Shown: in pieces, positions 35,452-43,800 of the stretch
Layout: every line of letters starts with the position of its first letter
Numbering within the stretch: position 1 is the first letter of the stretch
Assembly: GCF_020687165.1 (NCBI RefSeq)
Contig: NZ_JAJEQC010000007.1
Strand: one strand, 5' to 3'
Origin: Hominenteromicrobium mulieris
Lineage (GTDB): Bacteria; Bacillota; Clostridia; Oscillospirales; Acutalibacteraceae
DNA length: 64,000 nt
Notes under the pieces: generated by a model
The model's input: only the letters and a program-made list of their open reading frames with translations
Databases searched by the model: none
Told to the model about the DNA's origin: nothing
Position numbers and translations under genes: made by a program

Positions 35452-35622
35452 TATGCACGAAAGAACGAGAAGTCAAGGCATTTTCCAACGAGCAACCGGC
35501 CCGGACAGCCTAACACAGGTGTCAAAGCATTGCAAGTAAAAAGAAAGCTTGATTGGAAACGCCTAATTTTGTCCCTTATATTTGGCGAAACAAACGAATT
35601 TTCTTAAAATTGCAAATAGAAA

Positions 35623-35680
35623 TTGACAATCGCCGCAGCGCAGAGTATTATAATGGAAGTAAAATTAATTTGCGCAAATT
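35623..35680 (+). promoter_or_regulatory. Isomerase operon promoter and LacI-type operator
   Basis: TTGACA (35623-35628), 17 bp, TATTAT (35646-35651), then the extended palindrome AATTTGCGCAAATT (35667-35680), where it would block initiation or early elongation. Confidence 0.75.
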
Positions 35681-35704
35681 TATAAAAATAAGAAAGGAGC
35701 AGAC

Positions 35705-36517
35705 ATGAAACTCGGTTATATGACAAACGCGTTCGGCCCTCTGGTAGGAGAAGGAGGCGGCGTTACAAGCATTAAGGACATCCGGTATCTGACCCTTTGC
35801 GACGACGAAGCGGTGCTGAAAAAAATCACAAATACAGGCTTCCGGTATATTGAGGTGTTAGAAGGGAACCTGACCAAATACGGTTCGGACATCCAAGTGC
35901 TCAAAGACATGCTGGCCCGCTACGGTGCCGGCATGATGAGCGTCTGCGTGGGCGCCAATTTTATCTACCCAGACGCGCTGGAGGACGAGATGTTTCACAT
36001 GGAGACAGTCGCTGCTCTGGCGGAACAGGTAGGCGTTTCCTACGTGGCGTTCTGCGGCGGTGCCATACGTGGGAGAGGCGTCCAGACGGGCGACTATGCG
36101 CTTCTGGCCAAAGGGCTGAAGGAGGCAGAAAAGGTCTTCGCCGCCCACGGCATCGAGGCAAGCTACCACCCGCACCTCGGGTCCATGGCGGAAAAGCCGG
36201 AGCAGATCGACCGACTCTTTTCGGTGAGCGACATCAAGATCTGCCCGGATCTGGCGCATCTGGCTGCCGGCGGCGGAGATCCTCTGGAGATCGTCAAAAA
36301 GTATTACGACAGAATCTCCTTCGTCCACCTGAAGGATTTGGACGAAAACGGATTTGCCCCGCTGGGCACTGGGCACGTCGATGTCGAAGGGGTTCTGCGG
36401 TTCCTGAAGGAAAAGGGATATGCAGGAGATTATCTGGTGGAGGCTGACGGCTTTGCCGGCGACCCGGAAGAAGCCTGCCGGACATCGTACCGTTTCCTGC
36501 AAGGCAAGCTGATCTAA
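35705..36517 (+). CDS. Sugar phosphate isomerase/epimerase (xylose isomerase-like TIM barrel)
   Basis: A 270-aa protein of the AP-endonuclease-2/xylose-isomerase-like fold. Metal-binding candidates lie at strand ends: RYIEVLEGNLTKYG (Glu), SYHPHLGSMAEKPEQIDRLF (His), KICPDLAHLAAGGGDPLEIV (Asp/His), SFVHLKDLDENGFAPLGTGH (His and Asp) and DYLVEADGF (Glu). These enzymes isomerise or epimerise sugars, and some are now known as 3-keto-glycoside eliminases. Co-transcribed with the Gfo/Idh gene 73 bp downstream, a common pairing for inositol or keto-sugar catabolism. ATG 35705 follows AAAGGAG. Likely repressed by the LacI-type protein. Confidence 0.88.
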   Translation: MKLGYMTNAFGPLVGEGGGVTSIKDIRYLTLCDDEAVLKKITNTGFRYIEVLEGNLTKYGSDIQVLKDMLARYGAGMMSVCVGANFIYPDALEDEMFHMETVAALAEQVGVSYVAFCGGAIRGRGVQTGDYALLAKGLKEAEKVFAAHGIEASYHPHLGSMAEKPEQIDRLFSVSDIKICPDLAHLAAGGGDPLEIVKKYYDRISFVHLKDLDENGFAPLGTGHVDVEGVLRFLKEKGYAGDYLVEADGFAGDPEEACRTSYRFLQGKLI

Positions 36518-36590
36518 AATTCCTCCCGTCCGCGGCTTCGGTCAACGGCGCGCGGCGCAGGAGGGCATCTTAGAATGGGAGGATTTTACA

Positions 36591-37766
36591 ATGAAAAAAC
36601 TGAATGTGGGCCTGGTTGGTGCCGGGTTCATGGGAAAAGCGCACTCAATCGGGTATTCCGACATGCCCAAGTATTTCTGGCCGGCCCCGGCCGTGCCGGT
36701 TTTAAAAACAATCTGCGACATCGTCCCGGAAATCGCGGCGGACGCGAAAGAACGCTTCGGCTTTGAAAAATGCTGCACGGACTGGCGCGACATCGTCAAC
36801 GATCCCGAGATCGACGTAGTAAGCATCTGCACGCCGAACAACGTCCACGCCGAAATCGCCATCGCTGCGCTGAACGCAGGGAAGCACGTACTCTGCGAAA
36901 AGCCGATCGCCTCGACATTGGAGGACGCGAAGGCCATGGCGGAGGCCGCAAAGGAAGCGGCGCAAAAGGGAATCATTGCCATGAACGCCTACCAGTACAG
37001 GCGCGTTCCGGCGATCGATCTCGCCAAGAAATTCATCGATGAGGGATCCATCGGCAAAATTCTCAACGTGCGGTGCACCTATCTGCAAAGCTGGTCGGCC
37101 GATCCTGCCTCCCCGCTCTCCTGGCGGTTTCAGAAAGACATCGCCGGCGCGGGGACGCTTGGTGACATCGCCTCACACGTGATCGACATCGCCCAGTATC
37201 TGGCGGGTGACATCGAGGCGGTAACCGGCATGATGCAGACCTACATCACCGAGCGGCCGGTGCAGGAAGGCGGCACAGACCTGCTGGGCACCGTAAAGCT
37301 CGGAGCCGACGCGAAGCGGAAGGCCGTAGATGTGGATGATGAGGACAGCTTCCTCGTGAAGTTTAAAAGCGGCGCGGTAGGCAGCATTGAGGCCACAAGA
37401 AACGCCTGGGGTCGCAACAACTTCATCACGGTAGAGCTTCACGGCACTCTGGGCAGCCTCTACTTCAACTACGAGCGACTCAACGAGTTGCAGGTGTGTT
37501 TGGCCGGCGACCCCGACGACAGAAGGGGCTTTAAGACAATCTACACCGGCCCCGCGCATTTTCACGGGGAAGTGACCTGGAACATTCCCGGAATGAACAT
37601 TGGGTACGGCGAATTGAAATCCATCGAATCCTACGAGTTTATCAAAGCGGTGGTAGAAGGCAGGCAGCCGTCTACCAGCTTCGCAGAAGGGTATCGAGTG
37701 GAACGCGTTTGCGATGCCGTGAAACGGTCGGCGGAAACCGGACGTTGGGTAACGGTGAACGATTGA
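36591..37766 (+). CDS. Gfo/Idh/MocA-family oxidoreductase
   Basis: A 391-aa dehydrogenase. The Rossmann motif is LNVGLVGAGFMGKAHSIGYS, followed by VSICTPNNVHAEIAIAAL and the active-site motif HVLCEKPIASTLEDAKAM. The C-terminal domain includes AGTLGDIASHVIDIAQYLAG with the conserved D/H pair. It lacks the substitution seen in the other locus copy (20010-21086, which has LEKP rather than CEKP), so the two probably act on different sugars or in opposite redox directions. GGGAGG precedes ATG 36591. Last intact gene of the carbohydrate locus; a truncated gene follows immediately. Confidence 0.92.
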   Translation: MKKLNVGLVGAGFMGKAHSIGYSDMPKYFWPAPAVPVLKTICDIVPEIAADAKERFGFEKCCTDWRDIVNDPEIDVVSICTPNNVHAEIAIAALNAGKHVLCEKPIASTLEDAKAMAEAAKEAAQKGIIAMNAYQYRRVPAIDLAKKFIDEGSIGKILNVRCTYLQSWSADPASPLSWRFQKDIAGAGTLGDIASHVIDIAQYLAGDIEAVTGMMQTYITERPVQEGGTDLLGTVKLGADAKRKAVDVDDEDSFLVKFKSGAVGSIEATRNAWGRNNFITVELHGTLGSLYFNYERLNELQVCLAGDPDDRRGFKTIYTGPAHFHGEVTWNIPGMNIGYGELKSIESYEFIKAVVEGRQPSTSFAEGYRVERVCDAVKRSAETGRWVTVND

Positions 37767-38171
37767 TCGAAGCGCCCGTTTGACACGCAGCCCAAAGCCA
37801 CATATCATAAGAGTGACCCGCAACGCCACTGGCTGGGCGTCTACGGCATCCTGATCATGATCCTCGGACCCATTATGATCCGACTGGTGTATGAACTGTT
37901 GATGATGGCAGTCTTGCTGCTGAAAAACGTAATCTCCATCAACAATAAGCTCCGCAGCCAGAACGGAAACGAAGAGAAGAACGGCATTTTCATGGCCCCC
38001 GACATGGGCGACCTGCGCCAGCAGCTTCGGTCTAAGGCAGCACAGCCTCAGAACCCGCAGCCCCAAGTCCCGCAGAGCGCACCCGTAGTCAAATTCTGCG
38101 GCAAGTGCGGTTCGCCGTTGAACGAAGCCGGCAAGTGCCCCAACTGTGACAACAATCATCCTCAGGCTTAA
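37767..38171 (+). pseudogene. 5'-truncated gene: DUF4282-like membrane segment with C-terminal zinc ribbon
   Basis: Open frame without a start codon until an internal ATG at 37857. It encodes a hydrophobic part (GVYGILIMILGPIMIRLVYE, then LLMMAVLLLKNVISINNKL) reminiscent of DUF4282 membrane proteins, then a Gln/Pro-rich linker and a zinc ribbon (KFCGKCGSPLNEAGKCPNC). The protein should have another transmembrane part upstream, but the oxidoreductase gene ends at 37766 directly before it. This looks like the right-hand scar of an insertion. A shortened protein from ATG 37857 might still be made. Confidence 0.6.
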
Positions 38172-38188
38172 ACGCAAATATTAAGATT

Positions 38189-38229
38189 ATGCCCCGAGCG
38201 GAAGCAATGCCGCTCGGGGCATTTGGTTT
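38189..38229 (+). terminator. Intrinsic terminator
   Basis: Perfect 13-bp stem ATGCCCCGAGCGG / CCGCTCGGGGCAT with an 8-nt loop, followed by TTGGTTTT. Ends the truncated zinc-ribbon gene. Confidence 0.75.
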
Positions 38230-38256
38230 TGTCCGCTTCAGCAGAACGACAACATC

Positions 38257-38286
38257 GCCCCGTGCGGCTTCAAAGTTGCACGGGGC
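38257..38286. terminator. Hairpin between convergent genes
   Basis: Perfect 9-bp stem GCCCCGTGC / GCACGGGGC just past the stop of the leftward helicase gene. A possible shared terminator, though its T tract is short. Confidence 0.45.
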
Positions 38287-38291
38287 TCTTA

Positions 38292-40448
38292 TCATTTTTC
38301 ATTTGACTGATCTTTTTCGGCTTTGATACGTTCGATTTCTTCCGCTATTATATTTCCGATCGTATGATCGTCCATTTTTATACTTTCTGCCGCTGCAACA
38401 GACTTGTCAGCAAATGCATCAAATTTTTCCTGTTTATCTTTTAATATATCCATAATTCTTTCATCGATCGAATTCTCACAAAGCAACCGATAAACCAGTA
38501 CATTCCTTGTCTGGCCCATACGATACGCCCTTGAAATCGCCTGATTTTCAATAGAGGGCTTAAGCTGCGGTTCGCACAAAATAATCACACTGGCAGATTG
38601 AATATTCAGACCTGTCCCGCCCGACTGTATTTGTGCTGCCAAAACCGCCCCGGCAGGAGCCTTATCAAAATCGTCAATGATCTCTTGTCTTCGCTGCGGC
38701 GAAACGGAACCATTTATCGGATTCATACAGCGGTCACCCAAAAGCTGCACAACTTTTCGGATCGTATCCAGAAAAAACGAGAATATAATCACTTTTCGCT
38801 TTTCAGATTCAGCCTCTTCTATCAGCTCCATCAATCGCTTCGCTTTGCAGGAATCCTTTATATTTTCTGCATTCCATGACACACGCCTTGTTTCTGCAAA
38901 ATTCTTACCGAACACCGCTTGTTCATATATATCCTTTTCTGCCTGTCCGAGTGTGCACCATTCTTCACTTTCAATAAGTTCAGGGAGCTCCGTCAGTACG
39001 TCTTCCCTCTTTCTGCGGTAATAAACCGGCGCAACTGCCTCTCTAAATTGCGGCGCCGCGGTCAAAGCAAGCATGTGCTGTATTCGCAATGCAATATCAG
39101 GACATAAAATATGGATAAGCGCAACCATTTCCTCCGGTTTATTTTCAAGTGCCGTGCCCGTCATAAACAGCATGCGCTCTGCACGTTCACAGATTTTCTT
39201 CACATTCACCGTACGTCTTGCCTCTGAATTTTTAATGTAATGTGCCTCGTCTACAACCAAAAGCGAAAGCTCAAACGATTCCGGCAAATTAAAATGTGCT
39301 GTTGTCTCGAAGGTTGTTACAGCTACACCACCAGCGCTTATCCATGAATTCAGTGCTTCTTTTCTGCCCGCACCATGAATTTTTACAACCTGCAATCGGC
39401 TCATTTTACGAATTTCTCGGCACCAATTTGTAACGACGCTCGCCGGGCACACAACTGCAAAATGCGATGCCCCTGTGTTTTTCAAAGATACCATCGTGGC
39501 GATTGCTTGTACGGTTTTACCAAGTCCCATTTCATCTCCGAGAAGAACGCGCTTTTGGTGCAGTGCATATTTAACGCCCCATTCCTGGTAACGACGAAGC
39601 TCGCACAGCAAACCATCCGGAAAAAAACATTCCTCTTGTACTTCTCTTGCGAGTTCTTCCGGCAGTCCGTATATTGAATCATCGTTACCGAGTGTTCCCG
39701 GGACAATATTTTCAAGAGCATTGAAAAACGAAACCGAATGTTCGGAAAATTCTTTCCAAGCATCTATTCCGTTGATCCGCTTTGTGTTTTCAAATATTGT
39801 CCTTTGTTCCCGGACTCTTTGACCATAGTTTCCATTTCTATAAGAATCCAAAAATTCATATGCATCCACTGCTTTTTGTTTTTTAGCCGATGATGCAAAT
39901 ATCCACTTCAATCTTTTCTGAGATAATAACAAATCTTCTATCGCATATTCGATTTGTCTTCTATTCTCAGTAATCAAGCCACGACATTCTTTTGCCGTTT
40001 CCCTCGCATAACCATATTTAGATAATGCTGTCACTAAAGCTGTCGATTCCCGCGTTTTGTTATCAACATTCAGTTTGATCTTTGCGCCTTCTCGCACCTT
40101 GTCTGCCATATCATTCGCTATACGCTTTATGGAATACGCTGCATCTTCGCTGATACCATGCACCGAACTGATCGAATACACATTGGCCGCAACAATATCT
40201 GCGATCGAACGAAATCCGTGGTCTCGAAGTGCTTTCACTCTAAATCCGCCTTTTTCACGATTGATCTCTTCTACCGGAATATCTCGAAGCACGTCTAATA
40301 CGTTTCGGGTCACGACCAGATTTGCTGCTTTTTCAATATCTATCTGCACGTTGTCTTCGTACTGTGCAATCTCATCCAGTTCTTCCAGCATCATGCGATG
40401 TTCCTGTATCAACCGCTCTGCATCCGCCGTATCAAAAAGCTTTGCCAA
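38292..40448 (-). CDS. SNF2-family DNA-dependent ATPase/helicase
   Basis: A 718-aa protein. An N-terminal helical part carries a helix-hairpin-helix-like segment (about 70-105, ALRDHGFRSIADIVAANVYS and GISEDAAYSIKRIA). The SNF2 core has motif I LLGDEMGLGKTVQAIATMV, motif II LLVDEAHYIKNSEARRT, motif III MLFMTGTALENKPEE, and motifs V-VI GGTGLNIQSASVIILCEP and ENQAISRAYRMGQTRN. It translocates on double-stranded DNA. Stand-alone SNF2 proteins occur in DNA repair, in DISARM-like defence and beside mobile elements; no partner gene is visible here. TTG is the start codon (40446-40448), with AGGAGA 8 nt upstream. Confidence 0.88.
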   Translation of the reverse strand: MAKLFDTADAERLIQEHRMMLEELDEIAQYEDNVQIDIEKAANLVVTRNVLDVLRDIPVEEINREKGGFRVKALRDHGFRSIADIVAANVYSISSVHGISEDAAYSIKRIANDMADKVREGAKIKLNVDNKTRESTALVTALSKYGYARETAKECRGLITENRRQIEYAIEDLLLSQKRLKWIFASSAKKQKAVDAYEFLDSYRNGNYGQRVREQRTIFENTKRINGIDAWKEFSEHSVSFFNALENIVPGTLGNDDSIYGLPEELAREVQEECFFPDGLLCELRRYQEWGVKYALHQKRVLLGDEMGLGKTVQAIATMVSLKNTGASHFAVVCPASVVTNWCREIRKMSRLQVVKIHGAGRKEALNSWISAGGVAVTTFETTAHFNLPESFELSLLVVDEAHYIKNSEARRTVNVKKICERAERMLFMTGTALENKPEEMVALIHILCPDIALRIQHMLALTAAPQFREAVAPVYYRRKREDVLTELPELIESEEWCTLGQAEKDIYEQAVFGKNFAETRRVSWNAENIKDSCKAKRLMELIEEAESEKRKVIIFSFFLDTIRKVVQLLGDRCMNPINGSVSPQRRQEIIDDFDKAPAGAVLAAQIQSGGTGLNIQSASVIILCEPQLKPSIENQAISRAYRMGQTRNVLVYRLLCENSIDERIMDILKDKQEKFDAFADKSVAAAESIKMDDHTIGNIIAEEIERIKAEKDQSNEK

Positions 40449-40652
40449 CTGTATTCTCTCCTTTTCTGCCGATTTCAGCTTATTTAAAGTATGACGTAAC
40501 AGTTCTTATTTGTCAATATTTCTCTATGCAAACCTCAAAGCTTCTCATTAAACATTAAATACATATTTTTCCGAATATCGCAAATGACTTTCTACTCCCG
40601 CCCCCGCCTGTCGCTTTTCCGCTCACCTTACCTATTCTTCAAATTAAATATA

Positions 40653-40681
40653 TTTACATTGTACTTTTCCCGTGCTATGAT
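40653..40681 (+). promoter_or_regulatory. cas3 promoter
   Basis: TTTACA (40653-40658), 17-bp spacer, TATGAT (40676-40681), 29 bp before the cas3 start. It lies in the 262-bp gap divergent from the SNF2 gene, which otherwise shows only AT-rich leader sequence. Confidence 0.65.
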
Positions 40682-40710
40682 GGTCTTAACAAAGGCGAAA
40701 AGGTGATTTT

Positions 40711-42846
40711 ATGGCGAAAAAGCTGGCACATATAAGTGAAGATCATTCCCGCGAGCAAACCGTATACGAACACCTCACCGGCACGGCAGAGCTTGCAAAG
40801 CAGTTTGCCGCCGCATTCGGCGCGGAGGAAGACGGCTATCTGCTCGGTTTGCTGCACGACATCGGCAAGTACAGCGATGCCTTTCAGCATCGATTAGACG
40901 GCGGCGTGCGCGTAGACCACTCCACGGCCGGCGCAAAAGAAGCTTGCGCGCACGGTGTCGGGTATCTGGCGCTCGCCATCGCAGGTCATCACGGCGGCAT
41001 ACCGAATTTCGGCTCCCGCGCCGATACCAAAAACGATGCTACCCTCTCGGGCCGCTTAAAACGCGACCTCGAACCGTATGACGATTGGAAAACCGAAGTC
41101 ACTCTGCCGCCGGTCAAGCCCTTTAACATGCGAGAATTCAACACCGGGTTTCGGCTCTCGTTTTATATCCGCATGCTGTTTTCTTGTCTTGTTGATGCCG
41201 ATTTCATCGACACCGAAACCTTTATGGACGGCGCACTTGCCCCGCGCGGCAACTACGATGCGCTCCCTGCGCTGCTCGACCGCTTGGAAACGTACATCGC
41301 ACCGTGGTATCCGCCCAAAACCGAGCTCAACCGAAAGCGCTGCGCCATTTTGGATGCGTGCAAGGCCTCCGGCAGCACCGCCGCACCGGGTGTTTATACG
41401 CTTACCGTGCCGACGGGTGGCGGAAAAACGACCGCTGCCATGGCATTTGCGCTGACCGCTGCCGTACGAAACTGCATGAGCCGCGTCATCTACGCCGCGC
41501 CGTACACGTCCATCATCGACCAAAACGCCGATACGTTTGAAAAAATCTTCGGCACGGAAAACGTCATCGAGCACCACAGCAGCGCGGAATATCTCTTTTC
41601 CGAAAGCCCGAACCCCGCAGAGTACCGCAAAATGCTGGCCGCAGAAAACTGGGACGCCCCCGTCATCGCCACGACCACCGTGCAGCTGTTTGAGTCCCTG
41701 TTTGCGAGCAAACCCGCCCGCTGCCGCAAGCTGCACAACCTCGCCAACAGCGTGCTCATCTTAGACGAAGTGCAGACGCTGCCCATGCCGTATCTAAAGC
41801 CGTTCACGGCGGCGCTTGCCGAGCTTGCCCGAAAGTACGGCGTCATTGTCGTCCTGTGCACCGCCACGCAGCCCGCGTTAGACGGTGTTTTTGCCGATTT
41901 GAAAATCGACCTGCCGATCAAAGAGATCTGTCCCAATGTCCCTGAAAATTTCGAGACCTTCCGCCGCACGAAAATCACGCAGCACACATTTGACAGCACA
42001 GAATCGCTCACCGCCGAGCTCATCGCGCTGCCGCAGGTGCTTTGCATCGTCAACCGCATCGCGGACGCGCAGAAGATCTATCAGGCGCTGCCGGAAGACG
42101 GTGCGTACTGTCTCACCACGCACCTGTGTCCTGCCCACCGCAAAGCGCGCATTAAGGAAATTCGCGAACGCCTAAAAATCGGCCTGCCCTGCCGCGTCGT
42201 TTCCACCTCGCTCATCGAAGCCGGTGTCGATGTGGATTTCCCGCGCGTCTACCGCGAAGAAGCCGGGCTTGATTCCGTCCTGCAAGCCGCCGGCCGCTGC
42301 AATCGCGAGGGCAAGCGCCCGTTAGATGAAAGCCTCGTGACCGTCTTCACCGTCCAGAACACCACCCCGCCGCCCTACATGCGCCAGCCCGCCGCAGCCA
42401 TGAAGAACATTTCAAAACGCATGGAGGACATCACTTCGTTAGCTGCAATCCGCGCGTATTTTGAGTTCTATCGCGATTTGTACGGCAAAGAAGATCTCGA
42501 CCGTGAGAAGATTCTCCTAGCGTTCGAAAACGAGATGCTCCCGTTCGCCTCCGTTGCGGAAAAGGTACGGGTCATTGAAAGCTGCACCACGCCCGTGTAT
42601 ATCCCGATCGACCAAGGCGAAGCCCTCGTCGAGCGACTGTACCATGGCGAGCGTAGCCGCACCCTGTTCAGAAAGCTCGGGCAGTACAGCGTGAACGTCT
42701 ACCCGCAGCAGCTCGCTGCCCTGCGCGAAGCCGGCGCCGTGCAGAGCATCGACGGCGGTGCGCTCTATGTCCTCGCCGATCCCCGCCGCTACGACAGTGC
42801 CCTCGGCCTCACCCTCGACCAAACCGAAACCGCTCTGTTTATATAA
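40711..42846 (+). CDS. cas3: Cas3 helicase-nuclease, type I-C
   Basis: A 711-aa protein with fused HD nuclease and SF2 helicase. The HD motif is GLLHDIGKYSDAFQHRLDGG, with AIAGHHGGIPNFGSR downstream. Helicase motif I is TVPTGGGKTTAAMAFAL, motif II VLILDEVQTLPMPYL, motif III VVLCTATQPALDG and motif VI VLQAAGRCNREGKR. It is recruited by the Cascade-bound target and degrades the non-target strand. Length and order (cas3 first, then cas5, cas8c, cas7, cas4, cas1, cas2) are typical for I-C. Unusually, it is separated from cas5 by an antisense hicAB pair and has its own promoter. Confidence 0.95.
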   Translation: MAKKLAHISEDHSREQTVYEHLTGTAELAKQFAAAFGAEEDGYLLGLLHDIGKYSDAFQHRLDGGVRVDHSTAGAKEACAHGVGYLALAIAGHHGGIPNFGSRADTKNDATLSGRLKRDLEPYDDWKTEVTLPPVKPFNMREFNTGFRLSFYIRMLFSCLVDADFIDTETFMDGALAPRGNYDALPALLDRLETYIAPWYPPKTELNRKRCAILDACKASGSTAAPGVYTLTVPTGGGKTTAAMAFALTAAVRNCMSRVIYAAPYTSIIDQNADTFEKIFGTENVIEHHSSAEYLFSESPNPAEYRKMLAAENWDAPVIATTTVQLFESLFASKPARCRKLHNLANSVLILDEVQTLPMPYLKPFTAALAELARKYGVIVVLCTATQPALDGVFADLKIDLPIKEICPNVPENFETFRRTKITQHTFDSTESLTAELIALPQVLCIVNRIADAQKIYQALPEDGAYCLTTHLCPAHRKARIKEIRERLKIGLPCRVVSTSLIEAGVDVDFPRVYREEAGLDSVLQAAGRCNREGKRPLDESLVTVFTVQNTTPPPYMRQPAAAMKNISKRMEDITSLAAIRAYFEFYRDLYGKEDLDREKILLAFENEMLPFASVAEKVRVIESCTTPVYIPIDQGEALVERLYHGERSRTLFRKLGQYSVNVYPQQLAALREAGAVQSIDGGALYVLADPRRYDSALGLTLDQTETALFI

Positions 42847-42857
42847 AATAGAAAAGC

Positions 42858-42878
42858 CGGTAAGGCAAACCCTTACCG
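42858..42878 (-). terminator. Terminator of the hicAB transcript
   Basis: Stem CGGTAAGG / CCTTACCG with a 5-nt loop. On the minus strand it is followed by GCTTTTCTATTTTAT. It sits 11 bp past cas3 and may also serve the cas3 end. Confidence 0.55.
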
Positions 42879-42954
42879 ACCTCTCTATACAAATCAACAA
42901 CAATTATTTCTACCCACACTGCCTGTAAAAACAGACAGCGACCTTAACTTGATT

Positions 42955-43377
42955 TTATCCCATATGCAGTTGGGCTTTCAGCGCGTCCTGAAGGACCTGC
43001 GAAAAGTTGATGTTCTGCTCCAAGGCGGCGGTGTTCAGCCACGCGGGAATGGTCAGCGTCTTTTTGACGGCTTTTTCAAAGTGCGTTTTGGCGTATTCTT
43101 CCACGTCCACGGTGATGATGTTCACGAACGCGCCGTCCATCGACACTTCCAGCTCGGCGGCGACATCTGCAAGGCGGATCGCGTCCACGGACGAGGGCGC
43201 CGGGGCGGCTTCACCGTCTTTTTTCAGCCAGTACAGATACCCGGCAAGGCAATCGACCGCCATGCGCAGCGATTCATCGAGCGTTTCGCCGCAGGTAGAC
43301 AGATCGTTCAGATCGGGGAAAACAACAGAATAACCGCTTTCTTCCTTAAAAAAACAAGCGGGATAAGCTGACAGCAT
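42955..43377 (-). CDS. hicB: HicB antitoxin
   Basis: A 140-aa antitoxin. The N-terminal HicB fold has FFKEESGYSVVFPDLNDLST followed by CGETLDESLRMAVDCLAGYL, the standard partly degraded RNase-H-like pattern. The C-terminal ribbon-helix-helix DNA-binding part is TLTIPAWLNTAALEQNINFS followed by QVLQDALKAQL. It neutralises HicA and represses its own promoter. It follows hicA by 42 bp in the same transcript, antisense to the cas genes. Confidence 0.9.
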   Translation of the reverse strand: MLSAYPACFFKEESGYSVVFPDLNDLSTCGETLDESLRMAVDCLAGYLYWLKKDGEAAPAPSSVDAIRLADVAAELEVSMDGAFVNIITVDVEEYAKTHFEKAVKKTLTIPAWLNTAALEQNINFSQVLQDALKAQLHMG

Positions 43378-43419
43378 AAAATCGACCTCCTGATATAGTC
43401 TAAGCGGAAGCGGGGGAGA

Positions 43420-43608
43420 TTATTTCAAACCTGCCTGCTTCAAAATGGAATTTTCCGTGCCTTTCGGAATGTCCTTGCAATGAAACGGAATGGTGACCTT
43501 GCCGGGCTTCGTCGGGTGCGTATAATGGCGGTGCGAACCCGTCTGCATCTTGAACACCCAGCCGTCTTCTAAAATGATCCGTTCCAGTTCCTTTGGCTTC
43601 TTCGGCAT
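43420..43608 (-). CDS. hicA: HicA toxin (mRNA interferase)
   Basis: A 62-aa protein of the dsRNA-binding-like HicA fold. The catalytic histidine lies in QTGSHRHYTHPTKPGKVTIP, followed by FHCKDIPKGTENSILKQAGL. HicA cleaves mRNA and arrests growth unless HicB is present. The length is normal and the key histidine is intact, so it is probably active. AGGAGG precedes the ATG. It is transcribed away from cas5, from a promoter that shares the intergenic region with the cas5 operon promoter. Confidence 0.92.
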   Translation of the reverse strand: MPKKPKELERIILEDGWVFKMQTGSHRHYTHPTKPGKVTIPFHCKDIPKGTENSILKQAGLK

Positions 43609-43634
43609 TTCAATTCCCCTCCTGATTCAAATCT

Positions 43635-43670
43635 ATTATACCATATGATACGTATTAAAGCAATACGTAT
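43635..43670 (-). promoter_or_regulatory. hicAB promoter and palindromic operator
   Basis: On the minus strand TTGCTT (43658-43663), 17 bp, TATAAT (43635-43640). A perfect inverted repeat ATACGTATT (43648-43656) / AATACGTAT (43662-43670) overlaps the -35 box and spacer, as expected for autorepression by HicB. Confidence 0.8.
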
Positions 43671-43723
43671 TCAAATTATGCTTTATAAGTTCCGTAAAAA
43701 ATAGACTAAACTCAAATTTTATC

Positions 43724-43752
43724 TTGACAAGTTCAAATAATCGTTATATAGT
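43724..43752 (+). promoter_or_regulatory. cas5-cas8c-cas7-cas4-cas1-cas2 promoter
   Basis: TTGACA (43724-43729), 17 bp, TATAGT (43747-43752), about 48 bp before cas5. The -35 lies 54 bp from the edge of the hicAB operator on the opposite side. Confidence 0.75.
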
Positions 43753-43800
43753 TGGATTATTAAAACAACATCAATTGAAGTTTGAAAGGAGTTGATCTTA

